Shown here in pieces: positions 34,603 to 43,325 of a stretch of 64,000 bases of DNA. The stretch is taken from NCBI RefSeq assembly GCF_014237835.1, contig NZ_JACJVI010000002.1, positions 62,001 to 126,000 on the forward strand, written 5' to 3'. Both the position numbers and the translations under genes were made by a program. This DNA comes from Rhizobium sp. AQ_MP. Its GTDB lineage: Bacteria > Pseudomonadota > Alphaproteobacteria > Rhizobiales > Rhizobiaceae. Under the pieces are notes generated by a model that worked only from the letters and a program-made list of their open reading frames with translations, did no database searches and was not told the origin of the DNA. The first letter of the stretch is position 1. Each line of letters opens with the position of its first letter.

Positions 34603-35664
34603 ATGTCCAAACCCACGTTTCCGCTGAACGCCTGGTATGCCGCCGCCTACGACGTTGAGTTAAAGCGGGCGCTTTTGCCACGCACGATCTGTAACAAGCC
34701 TGTTGTCCTGTATCGCAAGGAAAACGGCACGCCTGTCGCTCTCGCCGATGCCTGTTGGCACAGGCTTGTGCCGCTCTCGCTCGGGCGGTTGGAGGGCGAC
34801 AATGTCGTCTGCGGGTATCACGGTCTGGAATTCGACGACACTGGCCGTTGTGTATACATGCCCTCCCAGGACACCATCAATCCGTCGGCATGCGTCAAAT
34901 CCTATCCGATTGCCGAGAAGCACCGCTTCATCTGGATCTGGCCGGGCGATCCGGCGCTCGCCGATCCCGCACTCATCCCCGACATGCATTGGAACCAGGA
35001 TCCGAACTGGGCTGCTGACGGCAAGCTGATCGAAGTGAAGTGCGACTATCGTCTCGTGGTCGACAACCTGATGGATCTCACGCACGAGACCTTTGTTCAC
35101 GGCTCTTCGATCGGCAATCGCGCCGTCGCAGAAGCGCCGTTCGAGGCAAGCCATTCCGATCGCTTCGCTTACATCACGCGCTGGATGGAGGACATCGACC
35201 CGCCGCCCTTCTGGCGCAAGCAGTATGGCCGCCCGGGCAAGGTCGATCGCTGGCAGGTCATTCGCTTCGAGGCACCCTGCACGGTGACGATCGATGTGGG
35301 TGTGGCTGAAGCCGGCACCGGTGCCAAGCAGGGCGATCGCTCCAAGGGCGTGAACGGTTATGTGCTCAACACCATCACCCCGTCCACTGACAAGACCTGT
35401 CTCTATTTCTGGGCCTTCGCGCGGAATTACGACCTCGGCAACCAGGCGCGCACGCACGAGCTGCGCGAGGGAGTCGCTGGCGTGTTCCGTGAGGATGAGG
35501 TGGTGCTCGAAGCACAGCAGCGGGCCATCGATGCCAATCCGGACCACCAGTTCTACAATCTCAACATCGACGCTGGCTCGATGTGGGCGCGCAAGCTGAT
35601 CGACCGGATGATCGATGCAGAGGTAAAGCCGCAGGCCGGACCCCATGCGGTGGCTGCGGAGTGA
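34603..35664 (+). CDS. vanA: Vanillate O-demethylase oxygenase subunit (Rieske-type)
   Basis: 353 residues from the ATG at 34603 behind GGAGGAG. Rieske 2Fe-2S ligands Cys51, His53, Cys70 and His73 (CWH ... CGYH), and a mononuclear iron site around DNLMDLTHETFVHG with His161 and His166. The C-terminal domain carries the VanA-type conserved aromatic patches. It accepts electrons from the VanB-type reductase encoded two genes later and would convert vanillate to protocatechuate plus formaldehyde. Another O- or N-demethylase activity is possible. Confidence 0.88.
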   Translation: MSKPTFPLNAWYAAAYDVELKRALLPRTICNKPVVLYRKENGTPVALADACWHRLVPLSLGRLEGDNVVCGYHGLEFDDTGRCVYMPSQDTINPSACVKSYPIAEKHRFIWIWPGDPALADPALIPDMHWNQDPNWAADGKLIEVKCDYRLVVDNLMDLTHETFVHGSSIGNRAVAEAPFEASHSDRFAYITRWMEDIDPPPFWRKQYGRPGKVDRWQVIRFEAPCTVTIDVGVAEAGTGAKQGDRSKGVNGYVLNTITPSTDKTCLYFWAFARNYDLGNQARTHELREGVAGVFREDEVVLEAQQRAIDANPDHQFYNLNIDAGSMWARKLIDRMIDAEVKPQAGPHAVAAE

Positions 35665-35668
35665 TGTC

Positions 35669-36412
35669 ATGACGGCTGACGGCGAACGTGCTCCGAAACA
35701 GCAAACGGCAAAGGCGTTGCTCGGGCTTCGCGACCTCATCCTTGCAGGCGAAGTGGAGCCGGGTGAACGACTTTCGGAGGTGGGTCTTGCCGAGCGCCTT
35801 TCGGTGTCGCGCACCCCGCTTCGGGCGGCCCTTCAGCGGCTCGAACAGGAGGGACTTGTCGCACTTATCCCGTCGGGCGGCTATGCCGTGCGTTCCTTCA
35901 GCCGGCAAGAGGTGATCGATGCCATCGAGCTCAGAGGCGTTCTGGAAGGCACCGCTGCGCGCCTTGCTGCCGAACGAGCGACAACGGCTGAGCGGATGAG
36001 GGCCATTCGCGACGTGGTCGATGCCCTCGACGCGGTGTTGCAGGTGGAGGCGTCCGCCTTGGACTTCGAGCGGTACGAAGCTTTGAACGGCATGTTCCAT
36101 CGCCTGCTCTGGGACCTCGCCGGCAGCGATCTCCTGAAACGGGAGATCGAGCGCATGACAAGTCTGCCCTTTGCCAGCCCGAATGCCTTCGTGAATACCG
36201 AGTCCAATGCACCGGCCTTTTACAGGTCACTCGTGGTCGCGCAGGCACAGCACAAGGCGATTGTTTCGGCGATCGAGTTGCGTGAGGGGGCGCGGGCGGA
36301 GGCGCTGGCGCGGGAGCATGCACGGCTTGCCCGGCAGAATCTCGATTTCGTGCTGGAGGAGCAGCCCGATCTGCGCCGGAAAGTTCTGGCGCTCGCCCTG
36401 ATGGCGGGCTGA
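35669..36412 (+). CDS. vanR: GntR-family regulator of the van genes (FCD type)
   Basis: 247 residues from the ATG at 35669, 4 bases after vanA. Winged HTH with PGERLSEVGLAERLSVSRTPLR near residues 30-51, then an all-helical FCD effector domain (about 95-220) containing FH and a metal-binding His set (FHRLLW, HKAIV). It probably represses vanA until vanillate binds. It sits between vanA and vanB, as in some rhizobial van loci. Confidence 0.84.
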   Translation: MTADGERAPKQQTAKALLGLRDLILAGEVEPGERLSEVGLAERLSVSRTPLRAALQRLEQEGLVALIPSGGYAVRSFSRQEVIDAIELRGVLEGTAARLAAERATTAERMRAIRDVVDALDAVLQVEASALDFERYEALNGMFHRLLWDLAGSDLLKREIERMTSLPFASPNAFVNTESNAPAFYRSLVVAQAQHKAIVSAIELREGARAEALAREHARLARQNLDFVLEEQPDLRRKVLALALMAG

Positions 36413-36445
36413 ACGGGCTGAGAGAAACACATCTGGGAGGATTAT

Positions 36446-37429
36446 ATGCGTTCCAAGCTGGAATGGCGTGCCGCGCGCGTCATAGCGAGCGAAACCCCGG
36501 CAGAAGATGTCCGGGCGGTGACTTTCGCAGTCGAGGGCCTTCGCTCTCCCTTCGATCCTGGCTCACACACGAACATCAAGGTCCTTATTCGGGGCGAGCC
36601 TGCGATCCGCACTTACACCGTGCTGCCGAGTGCCCCAGGCACCCTGAAGATCGCAGTCAAGCTGCATCCCAACAGCCGTGGCGGATCGGCCTTCGTCTGG
36701 AACATGGCGATCGGGGACGAGACCGAGATGACCGAGCCCGAAAACCGTTTCGAGCTTTCCTGGCGGGCATCCCGCTATCTCCTGATTGCCGGCGGTATCG
36801 GCATCACGCCGATCTACGGGATGGCGAAAGCGCTGGTGGCGCGCGGCCACTCCGTACGGCTGATCTATGGCGCAAAGAGCCGGGCGCAGATGGCGTTTGT
36901 CGACGAATTGCAGGTGTTGCTGGGCGACAATCTGCAAACTTTCGTCCAGGATGAATGTCAGGGTTTCGATCTACCGGCCGAGTTTGCAGCACTGCCCGTT
37001 GACGGTGAAGCCTATATCTGCGGGCCGCATGGTCTTCTGGAGGCAGCGCGCAACACCTGGCGTGACAGCGGACGGTCGATGAGCCGGTTGCGCTTCGAAG
37101 TGTTTGGCGACAGTGGGCGTTTCGCAGAGCAGCCTTTTTCCGTCACGGTTCCAAATTACGGAAGTACCGTCGAGGTGCGCGCTGACCAGACGATGCTGGA
37201 CGCGCTGATGGAGGCGGGAATCGACATGGTCTACGATTGTCGCCGCGGAGAATGCGGGCTTTGCGCGGTCACCATTGTCGATGCTTCCACGCCCATTGAT
37301 CACCGTGATGTCTTCTTCTCCCCGGAGGAACGGCATGAGGGTGAGAAGATGTGTGCCTGCGTTTCGCGGGCGGTAGGCGGCACCATAACGATCGACACAG
37401 GCTACCGACAGGAAGCGTTGCGCGCCTGA
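36446..37429 (+). CDS. vanB: Vanillate O-demethylase reductase subunit
   Basis: 327 residues: FMN-binding barrel with RTYTV near residue 52, NAD domain with AGGIGITPIYGMAK near 113-126, and a C-terminal plant-type ferredoxin domain with CRRGECGLC near 264-272 and a last Cys in KMCACVSRA. It passes electrons from NADH through FMN and 2Fe-2S to the VanA oxygenase. The ATG at 36446 has a GGGAGGA ribosome site. From 37430 to 37616 nothing is recognised. Confidence 0.9.
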   Translation: MRSKLEWRAARVIASETPAEDVRAVTFAVEGLRSPFDPGSHTNIKVLIRGEPAIRTYTVLPSAPGTLKIAVKLHPNSRGGSAFVWNMAIGDETEMTEPENRFELSWRASRYLLIAGGIGITPIYGMAKALVARGHSVRLIYGAKSRAQMAFVDELQVLLGDNLQTFVQDECQGFDLPAEFAALPVDGEAYICGPHGLLEAARNTWRDSGRSMSRLRFEVFGDSGRFAEQPFSVTVPNYGSTVEVRADQTMLDALMEAGIDMVYDCRRGECGLCAVTIVDASTPIDHRDVFFSPEERHEGEKMCACVSRAVGGTITIDTGYRQEALRA

Positions 37430-37616
37430 TCTTCGTCGGCGCCTGCCGTTGTGTTCAGTTGCTCGCCGATCCCCAACGGCTTCGCAAGCGCTTTGTTGCA
37501 GACCTCGACTGGGCTGGGCTGCGTATCATCTTCGGTCTGTGTTCCGCGACGAGGCAGACTGGCGACAACGTATGGGCTGTTTTAGCCGGAAACTTCCTTC
37601 CGGCCCCGGCGCGCTG

Positions 37617-38663
37617 CTAGAGGCCCAGGATCAGCAAGGCTGCCAGAACAAGTGCCGCCAGGAAGGCGGTCTCTGCCACCAGAAGCCCGATGGCGCGGCC
37701 TCCGATCTTGAAGACCTCCGGAAGCGAGGTCTTGACGCCGACGGCGGCGATGGCGACCAGAAGCGCCCAGCGGGACAGTGTACCGGCCCAGTCGCTTACG
37801 ACGGGCGGGATGGTGACCAGCGAGTTCAGTGTTCCGAGCAGGAGGAAGGCGACGACGAAGCCGGGGAGCAGGGGCGGGCGCTTCATATCGCTGGAAACGC
37901 TCTTGCGGAAAGCAAGGGCCGCGATCAGGACGACGGGGGCCAGCATGGTAACCCGGATGAGCTTGACGAAGACGGCCGTCTCGCCCGCCGGGACGGAGAC
38001 CGAAAAGCCGGCGCCAGCGACCTGGGCCACGTCGTGGATGGTGGCGCCGAGAAAGATGCCGGTCTGATGGTCGTCAAGACCGGCCAGGCTGGCGATGATC
38101 GGGTAGAAGATCATGGCGAGCGTGGAGAGCATGGTCACGCCGATCACCGTGAACACCATCTGCTGGTCGGCTTCCTTGCTTCGGCTGCCAAGCGTGGCGG
38201 AGATCGCAAGCGCGGCGGAGGCGCCGCAGATGGCCACAGCGCCGCCTGTCAGCACGCCGAAGGCGGTGCTTTGGCTCAGCAGTTTCGCGGCCACTATTCC
38301 AAAGACAATCGTCAGCACCACGGCCGCCACAATCATTCCTATCACCGGGGCACCCAGATCGGTGAACATGGCGACGCTGACCCGTAAGCCCAAAAGGGCA
38401 ATGCCCAGCCTCAAGACCACGCGCGAGGCAAAGTCCAGACCCGCTGCCGTTCTTGGATCTTCCGCGAGGAAATGCAGGGCGAGCCCAATCAGGATGGCGA
38501 GCAGCATCGCCGGTGCGCCATAGTGCTCCGACAGGAAGGCCGAGGCGAGTGCGATGAGGATCGTCACCGAGAGCCCGGGAAACAGTCTCTGCCAATGATC
38601 TCTGAAGGTCGCAGAAGGACGCTCCCGCTCCGGATCAGGCGAGACGGTCGGCAGGTCTGGCAT
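37617..38663 (-). CDS. YeiH-family putative sulfate/sulfite exporter
   Basis: 348 residues from the ATG at 38663 (AGAGGTG upstream), about ten membrane segments, with GIALLGLRVS, GGAVAICGASAALAIS and GATIHDVAQVAGAG, the conserved half-motifs of the YeiH/PF03601 family. Family members recur in sulfonate catabolism clusters, where sulfite or sulfate must leave the cell. It lies at the 3' end of a TRAP transporter-monooxygenase locus, which fits export of released sulfite. The family role is not proven biochemically in general. Confidence 0.82.
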   Translation of the reverse strand: MPDLPTVSPDPERERPSATFRDHWQRLFPGLSVTILIALASAFLSEHYGAPAMLLAILIGLALHFLAEDPRTAAGLDFASRVVLRLGIALLGLRVSVAMFTDLGAPVIGMIVAAVVLTIVFGIVAAKLLSQSTAFGVLTGGAVAICGASAALAISATLGSRSKEADQQMVFTVIGVTMLSTLAMIFYPIIASLAGLDDHQTGIFLGATIHDVAQVAGAGFSVSVPAGETAVFVKLIRVTMLAPVVLIAALAFRKSVSSDMKRPPLLPGFVVAFLLLGTLNSLVTIPPVVSDWAGTLSRWALLVAIAAVGVKTSLPEVFKIGGRAIGLLVAETAFLAALVLAALLILGL

Positions 38664-38689
38664 GAAATCACCTCTGGGGAATCGCGGTG

Positions 38690-38708
38690 CGGATAAGGGC
38701 CTTATCCG
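38690..38708. promoter_or_regulatory. Near-perfect palindrome upstream of the exporter gene
   Basis: GGATAAG-GGC-CTTATCC flanked by a further C/G pair, 27 bases upstream of the exporter start and just after the hairpin that follows dctP. It may be an operator giving the exporter its own promoter. Confidence 0.4.
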
Positions 38709-38726
38709 GCGCCGCGGGTGTGGGGC

Positions 38727-38753
38727 GGGATGCGCGGGAGTGCCGCGCATCCC
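38727..38753 (-). terminator. Hairpin after dctP
   Basis: GGGATGCGCGG and CCGCGCATCCC form a perfect 11-bp stem with a 5-base loop, 7 bases after the dctP stop on the minus strand. No T-run follows, so it may attenuate rather than fully stop transcription into the exporter gene. Confidence 0.65.
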
Positions 38754-38760
38754 TCTCACA

Positions 38761-39816
38761 TCAGTTCAGCTCAGCCGCACGCTCGGCGTCAACCTTCTTC
38801 TGAGCCTCGGCAACGGCTGCCGTGAACTCGTCGAAGACTTCTGCGCCGCCGGTGACATTGGTCTTGAACCAGTCAAAGACCGGAGCAACGGCGGTCTTGA
38901 AGGCGTCCTTTTCTGCAGGCGTCGGCACGTAGATTTCGCCGCCAGCCTTGGCGAAGTCCTGATAAGCGGCGATTTCCTTGCGCTTCGGTGAAGCGAAGGT
39001 CGCCTGCTGCAGAGCGGCAAAGCCATCGACGACGATCTGCTTCTGCTCGGGAGTCAGGGCCTGGAAGCGGTCGTTCGACATCCACCAGAAGGCGCCCATG
39101 TAGCTGTGGCCATCGAGCGTCAGATACTTCAGGCCGGCATCCGGGAACTTCATCGACATGATGTCGGTGATGCCGTTGGCCGTGCCTTCGACAACACCCG
39201 TCTGCAGAGAGGTGAAGAGTTCCGGCCACGGGATCGGGGTCGGAGCGGCACCCACTGCGGTCGCAACCTGCTGGGGCAGATCAGCGGGGACGGTGCGCAT
39301 CTTCAGACCCTTGAGGTCCTCGGGCGACTTCACCGTCTTCTTGGTGTTGGCATAGTTGCGCCAGCCGCCGGTGTTGCCGATGGTCATGAGGCGGATCTTG
39401 TTGTCGCTGTCAGCAAGCGCGCGCTCACGAAGCTTGCGGGTGAAGTCACCTGTCAGCACGGCTTCCGCGACGCGGTCGTCGCTCATCAGATAGGGCAGGT
39501 CGAGAACCTGGATATAGGGGAAGAGACCGGCTGCGCCGCCCGAGGTCGAGATATAGACGTCGAGCGAACCGTCCGCGATGCCCTGGAGGCATTCCTCGCC
39601 GGTGGCGCAGAGCTGCGTGCCCATGAAGATTTCGACGGCGATCGCACCGTTCGAGGCGTTCTCGATGTAGTTCTTGAAGACGACGAGGCCGTCATAGTCC
39701 TCGTCATTTTCGTTGGAGTTTGCGGTGGCGCGCAGCGTGATATCGGCCGCCTGCGCCACCCCGCTGATCGTCAGCGCGCTGGCGAGCAGCAATGTCTTCA
39801 GCATGGTCTTGAGCAT
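38761..39816 (-). CDS. dctP: TRAP transporter substrate-binding protein (DctP family)
   Basis: 351 residues with a signal peptide ending at SGVAQA (about residue 23). Family segments LRTVPAD-like (KMRTVPADL near 172), TSLQTGVVEGTANG near 200 and a conserved Arg in MRTVP that binds carboxylate ligands in classic DctP proteins. ATG behind GGGAGGTAAC. It captures the substrate in the periplasm for the DctQM permease. Neighbouring genes suggest a sulfonated sugar or its glycoside; that is inferred. Confidence 0.87.
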   Translation of the reverse strand: MLKTMLKTLLLASALTISGVAQAADITLRATANSNENDEDYDGLVVFKNYIENASNGAIAVEIFMGTQLCATGEECLQGIADGSLDVYISTSGGAAGLFPYIQVLDLPYLMSDDRVAEAVLTGDFTRKLRERALADSDNKIRLMTIGNTGGWRNYANTKKTVKSPEDLKGLKMRTVPADLPQQVATAVGAAPTPIPWPELFTSLQTGVVEGTANGITDIMSMKFPDAGLKYLTLDGHSYMGAFWWMSNDRFQALTPEQKQIVVDGFAALQQATFASPKRKEIAAYQDFAKAGGEIYVPTPAEKDAFKTAVAPVFDWFKTNVTGGAEVFDEFTAAVAEAQKKVDAERAAELN

Positions 39817-39840
39817 GTTGTTACCTCCCGGTTTCTCAAG

Positions 39841-41133
39841 TTAGTCGACGAAGCCCGCAAGACGCGGGACGGTCAGGGTCAAGGCTGGAAAATAGGTGAT
39901 CAGGAAGATCACCACGATCTCCGCCAAGAGGAATGGCATCACGGCCTTGGCGACCGTCTCGACCTTCAGTCCGGAGACGGAGGACGTGACGAAGAGCACC
40001 AGACCCATTGGTGGCGTCAGCAGACCGACCGTCAGGTTCACCACCATGATGATCGCGAAATGGACCGGATCGACGCCGAGCGAGGTGAAGATCGGCCCCA
40101 AGATCGGCCCCAGCACGATGATCGCGGGGCCCGCGTCCAGGAACATGCCAACGATGAACAACAGGATGTTGACGAGGAGGAGCAGGACGAGCGGGTTGTC
40201 GCTGAGGCTGAGGAAGATACTTGCCAGCATTTCCGGCGTGTGGGCGAGAGAGGCAACGGTCTTGAAGGCCATGGCCGCGCCGATCAGGAGCAATACGACG
40301 GCCGATGTCATGGCCGAGCGCATCAGGATGCCGGGGATATCTCGATACTCCAGCGTGCCGATGACGAAGAGACCGAGGAAGAAGGCGTAGCCCGCAGCGA
40401 TCGCTGCAGCTTCCGTCGGTGTAAAGATGCCGCCCAGGATGCCGCCCATGATGATGACGGGCGTGAGCAGCGGCCAGAAGGCGCCGATCATTGCTCTCCC
40501 GCGCTCGCGCCATGAGGCGCGCTTGGTGGCGGCTGGCAGATCGTAGTGGTTGGCCAGTAGCCGGATCATCACCATGAGGCTGACGCCGATCAGAACGCCG
40601 GGGACGATGCCGGCCAAGAACAGGGCCGCAACGCTTTCGCCCATGACATAGGCATAGATGATCATGATCCCGGAGGGCGGGATGATCGGGCCGATGATGG
40701 CGGATGCTGCAGTGATGCCGGCGGCGAAGCGGCGGGTATAACCTTCCTTTTCCATGGCCGGGATCAGCATGGCACCCAGCGCCGAGACGTCTGCAACGGC
40801 AGAACCGGAAATGCCGGCGAACATCATGGAATCGACGACGTTCACCTGGGCGAGGCCGCCGCGCATGTGGCCGACCATGGCCTGGGCAAAGCGGACGATG
40901 CGGAGCGTGATGCCAGCACGGTTCATCAGCTCTCCGGTCAGCATGAAGAAGGGGATCGCCATCAGCGGGAAACTGTCCATGCCCGCATAGATGTTGCGGT
41001 AGAGGAGCACGATGTCGCGCTCCTGACCGTTCCACCAGAGGATGAGGGCGGGTGCTGCAATCAGGCCGAAGACAATCGGGAGGCCAAAGAGCAGGAAGAC
41101 GATGAAGAGGGGCAGGAAGAGGCTCAACATCAT
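39841..41133 (-). CDS. dctM: TRAP transporter large permease (DctM family)
   Basis: 430 residues, about twelve hydrophobic segments. Typical DctM motifs GISGSAVADVSALGAMLIPAM-like near 108-128, IIPPSGIMIIYAY near 149-161, and LGPILGPIFTSLGVDPVHF near 340. It couples uptake to a sodium gradient. Its start overlaps dctQ by 4 bases and dctP follows after 24 bases. Confidence 0.9.
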   Translation of the reverse strand: MMLSLFLPLFIVFLLFGLPIVFGLIAAPALILWWNGQERDIVLLYRNIYAGMDSFPLMAIPFFMLTGELMNRAGITLRIVRFAQAMVGHMRGGLAQVNVVDSMMFAGISGSAVADVSALGAMLIPAMEKEGYTRRFAAGITAASAIIGPIIPPSGIMIIYAYVMGESVAALFLAGIVPGVLIGVSLMVMIRLLANHYDLPAATKRASWRERGRAMIGAFWPLLTPVIIMGGILGGIFTPTEAAAIAAGYAFFLGLFVIGTLEYRDIPGILMRSAMTSAVVLLLIGAAMAFKTVASLAHTPEMLASIFLSLSDNPLVLLLLVNILLFIVGMFLDAGPAIIVLGPILGPIFTSLGVDPVHFAIIMVVNLTVGLLTPPMGLVLFVTSSVSGLKVETVAKAVMPFLLAEIVVIFLITYFPALTLTVPRLAGFVD

Positions 41134-41720
41134 TCGGCTCCCAGCTGTCCGGCGATGCGGATCGGCATCAGTTCGCGGTCATGCCCCGTCAGCTTGAGAA
41201 GCGCACGCAGCAAGAGTTCGATGTTGACGACGAACATCAGCGTCACGCCGACCGCCAGCGAAGCCATCATCCAGCCGCGCGGCACCTTCATCCAGGTCGA
41301 GAGATCGAATGAGGTCGGAACGGCGATCGCCGACATGGCGAAACGCCCGCCGATCCCGGTCACCTCGTTCCAGCCGATGCGCATGCCGACATAGAGCACG
41401 GTGGCGCTGAGCAGCAGGAAGAGGAGGGTGATAAGGGTTGAGAGGAGCCGCGGCAGGTTGTCGATGATCATGCCGATCGCAACGAACCCGCCCTGACGGA
41501 AGGCGGTCGGGACCAGAAGCCCTGTCATCCAGAGCATCAGGAAGCGGGAGGCCTCCTCGCTCCAGGGCAGAGCATTGCCCAGGAAATAGCGGAAGAAGAC
41601 CTGCATCAGCATGAAGAAGAGCATGATGCCGAGTGCGCCGGCGCCCAGCCACAGGCCGACCATCAACACGGCGGCGTTGAGCCGGCCGATCAGATTGGTC
41701 AGGATCGATAATACCGTCAT
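41130..41720 (-). CDS. dctQ: TRAP transporter small permease (DctQ family)
   Basis: 196 residues from the ATG at 41720 (GGTGGAG upstream). Four hydrophobic helices with the DctQ pattern FFRYFLGNALPWSEEASRFLMLWM near residues 45-68 and the usual RGW near residue 145 (KVPRGW). It pairs with the large permease. The 190 bases upstream, to the flavin reductase gene, contain no recognised gene. Confidence 0.87.
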   Translation of the reverse strand: MTVLSILTNLIGRLNAAVLMVGLWLGAGALGIMLFFMLMQVFFRYFLGNALPWSEEASRFLMLWMTGLLVPTAFRQGGFVAIGMIIDNLPRLLSTLITLLFLLLSATVLYVGMRIGWNEVTGIGGRFAMSAIAVPTSFDLSTWMKVPRGWMMASLAVGVTLMFVVNIELLLRALLKLTGHDRELMPIRIAGQLGAE

Positions 41721-41910
41721 GTCTCCACCCGTTTTTGCCATCGGTCAATTTGGCGCGACTATCGAAGACTCTTTCCCGCCGTGCAAACACGACTATTCCC
41801 GTTTCATGCCGCGGCGGAGTAAAATCCTCCTCGCGGCCCTTGTTCCGGGTGATCCTCAATACCCCGCCGCCACATGCTCCCCATGCACCGACGACTTCCT
41901 CCCTGTGTCT

Positions 41911-42432
41911 TCAGACGGCGAAGCGTCCGAAGCGTCCTCCTGAGAAGCACAGCGGCTCTCCCTGCCGATGTGCCACCCGTATCACCCTCCCGATGATGAT
42001 CGTGTGATCACCCGCATCGTGCTGCGCCTGCTGAAGGCATTCGAAGCGGGCCAGCGTTCCCTTCAAGGTGGGAACGCCTTCGTCGTTGATCTCGACCTCG
42101 ATGCCGTCGAAGCCGCTGCCGCCCCGCGTGAAAGCGGCACTCAGATGATCCTGATCTGCACCGAGAACGTGAATGGCGAAGTGTTGTGCAGCCGTGAACG
42201 CGTGATGGCGCGACGAGCTCTTTGCCGGCGACCAGAGAACGAGCGGCGGATCGAGCGAGACCGAGGCAAAGCTGTTGACCGTCATGCCGATCGGGCCCTC
42301 GGCCGTCATTGCGGTCACGACTGTGACACCCGTGGTAAAACTGCCCAATGCATTGCGATAGGCGCGATGGTTGTCCGCCATCGGCACGAACAGGGTTTCT
42401 CCGGTCGCGTGACTGTCATTGGCAGCCATCAT
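41911..42432 (-). CDS. smoA: Flavin reductase, candidate SmoA
   Basis: 173 residues of the flavin reductase-like/FMN-binding split-barrel family: YRNALGSFTTGVTVVT near the N-terminus, GMTVNSFASVSLDPPLVLWSP and SRHHAFTAAQHFAIHVL. It supplies reduced FMN to the two-component monooxygenase encoded two genes upstream. The start overlaps the aldo-keto reductase stop (TGATG). The order flavin reductase, aldo-keto reductase, monooxygenase equals smoA-smoB-smoC of Agrobacterium sulfoquinovose catabolism. The symbol is a context-based proposal. Confidence 0.75.
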   Translation of the reverse strand: MMAANDSHATGETLFVPMADNHRAYRNALGSFTTGVTVVTAMTAEGPIGMTVNSFASVSLDPPLVLWSPAKSSSRHHAFTAAQHFAIHVLGADQDHLSAAFTRGGSGFDGIEVEINDEGVPTLKGTLARFECLQQAQHDAGDHTIIIGRVIRVAHRQGEPLCFSGGRFGRFAV

Positions 42433-43325
42433 CAGGCGACCTCCCGTCCAATCGCAAGCGTGTAGAGTTCGAACCAGGTCTGGCGATCCATCTCGAACTT
42501 CATCGCGTCCGATATCTTCGCGATGCGATCGAGCGAATTGGTGCCCATAACCGGCAGGATGGTGGCGGGGTGGCGCAGCAACCAGGCTACGGCGACAGCG
42601 GTTTCGTCGATGCCGTGCTCCGCGCCGATCCGCTTCAGGGCTGCGAGGAGTTCTGGCTTCGAGCCGTCGAGAAGGCGCCCGCCACCGAGCGGCGACCATG
42701 CCATCGGCGGCACCATGCGCTCCTGCAGATAGGCCAGGTCGCCATTCACGAAGGTGTCGGTGGCGAGAAGGCTCATCTCGATCTGGTTGGTGACGAGATT
42801 GTTCGCCATCGACGACTGCAGAAGCGAGAAGTCCCAGGGGCGGAAATTGGAGACGCCGACGGCGCGCACCTTGCCTGAGGCAATCAGAGCATCGAGCACC
42901 GGGCCGGTTTCATCGGGATCGATCAGTGGATCGGGGCGATGGATGAGGAGGAGGTCGACATGGTCGGTGCCCATGTCGGTGAGCGAGGCTTCGACCGAGG
43001 CGGTGATGTGTGCGGCCGAGGTGTCGTAATATTTGACGCGGGCAGCCGAATGCCGACCGACCGGGGCGACGATGTCGCACTTGGTGACGATCTCGAGCTT
43101 GTCGCGCAGGCCGGGCGCTGCCTTGAGCGCATTGCCGAGGATCGCTTCTGCCGTATAGCCGCCATAGATGTCGGCCTGGTCCATGGTGGTGATGCCCTGG
43201 GCGAGGCAAGCCTCGATCTTGGCCTGCACGTGCTTCGGCGAGGTGTCTGCATCGTCGCCGATGCGCCACATGCCGTAAACGAGGCGGCTGAAGGTGAGAT
43301 CAGGGGTAAGATTGACGCGCTGCAT
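42432..43325 (-). CDS. smoB: Aldo-keto reductase, candidate SmoB (6-oxo-glucose reductase)
   Basis: 297 residues. AKR barrel with catalytic set Asp and Tyr in TTMDQADIYGGY, Lys in VTKCDI and His in LLLIHRPDP, plus a C-terminal NADPH-binding segment (LPVMGTNSLDRIAKISDA). In the Agrobacterium pathway the homologous position is held by an AKR that reduces 6-oxo-glucose to glucose after desulfonation. It is coupled to both neighbours by TGATG overlaps. General AKR activity on another sugar aldehyde is the alternative. Confidence 0.75.
   Translation of the reverse strand: MQRVNLTPDLTFSRLVYGMWRIGDDADTSPKHVQAKIEACLAQGITTMDQADIYGGYTAEAILGNALKAAPGLRDKLEIVTKCDIVAPVGRHSAARVKYYDTSAAHITASVEASLTDMGTDHVDLLLIHRPDPLIDPDETGPVLDALIASGKVRAVGVSNFRPWDFSLLQSSMANNLVTNQIEMSLLATDTFVNGDLAYLQERMVPPMAWSPLGGGRLLDGSKPELLAALKRIGAEHGIDETAVAVAWLLRHPATILPVMGTNSLDRIAKISDAMKFEMDRQTWFELYTLAIGREVA

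Noticed and set aside
41804-41884. 26-codon mini-ORF between the flavin reductase and dctQ genes
   Set aside because: The GGGAGG sequence is too far upstream of its ATG for good initiation and the product is Arg/Gly-rich; probably chance.
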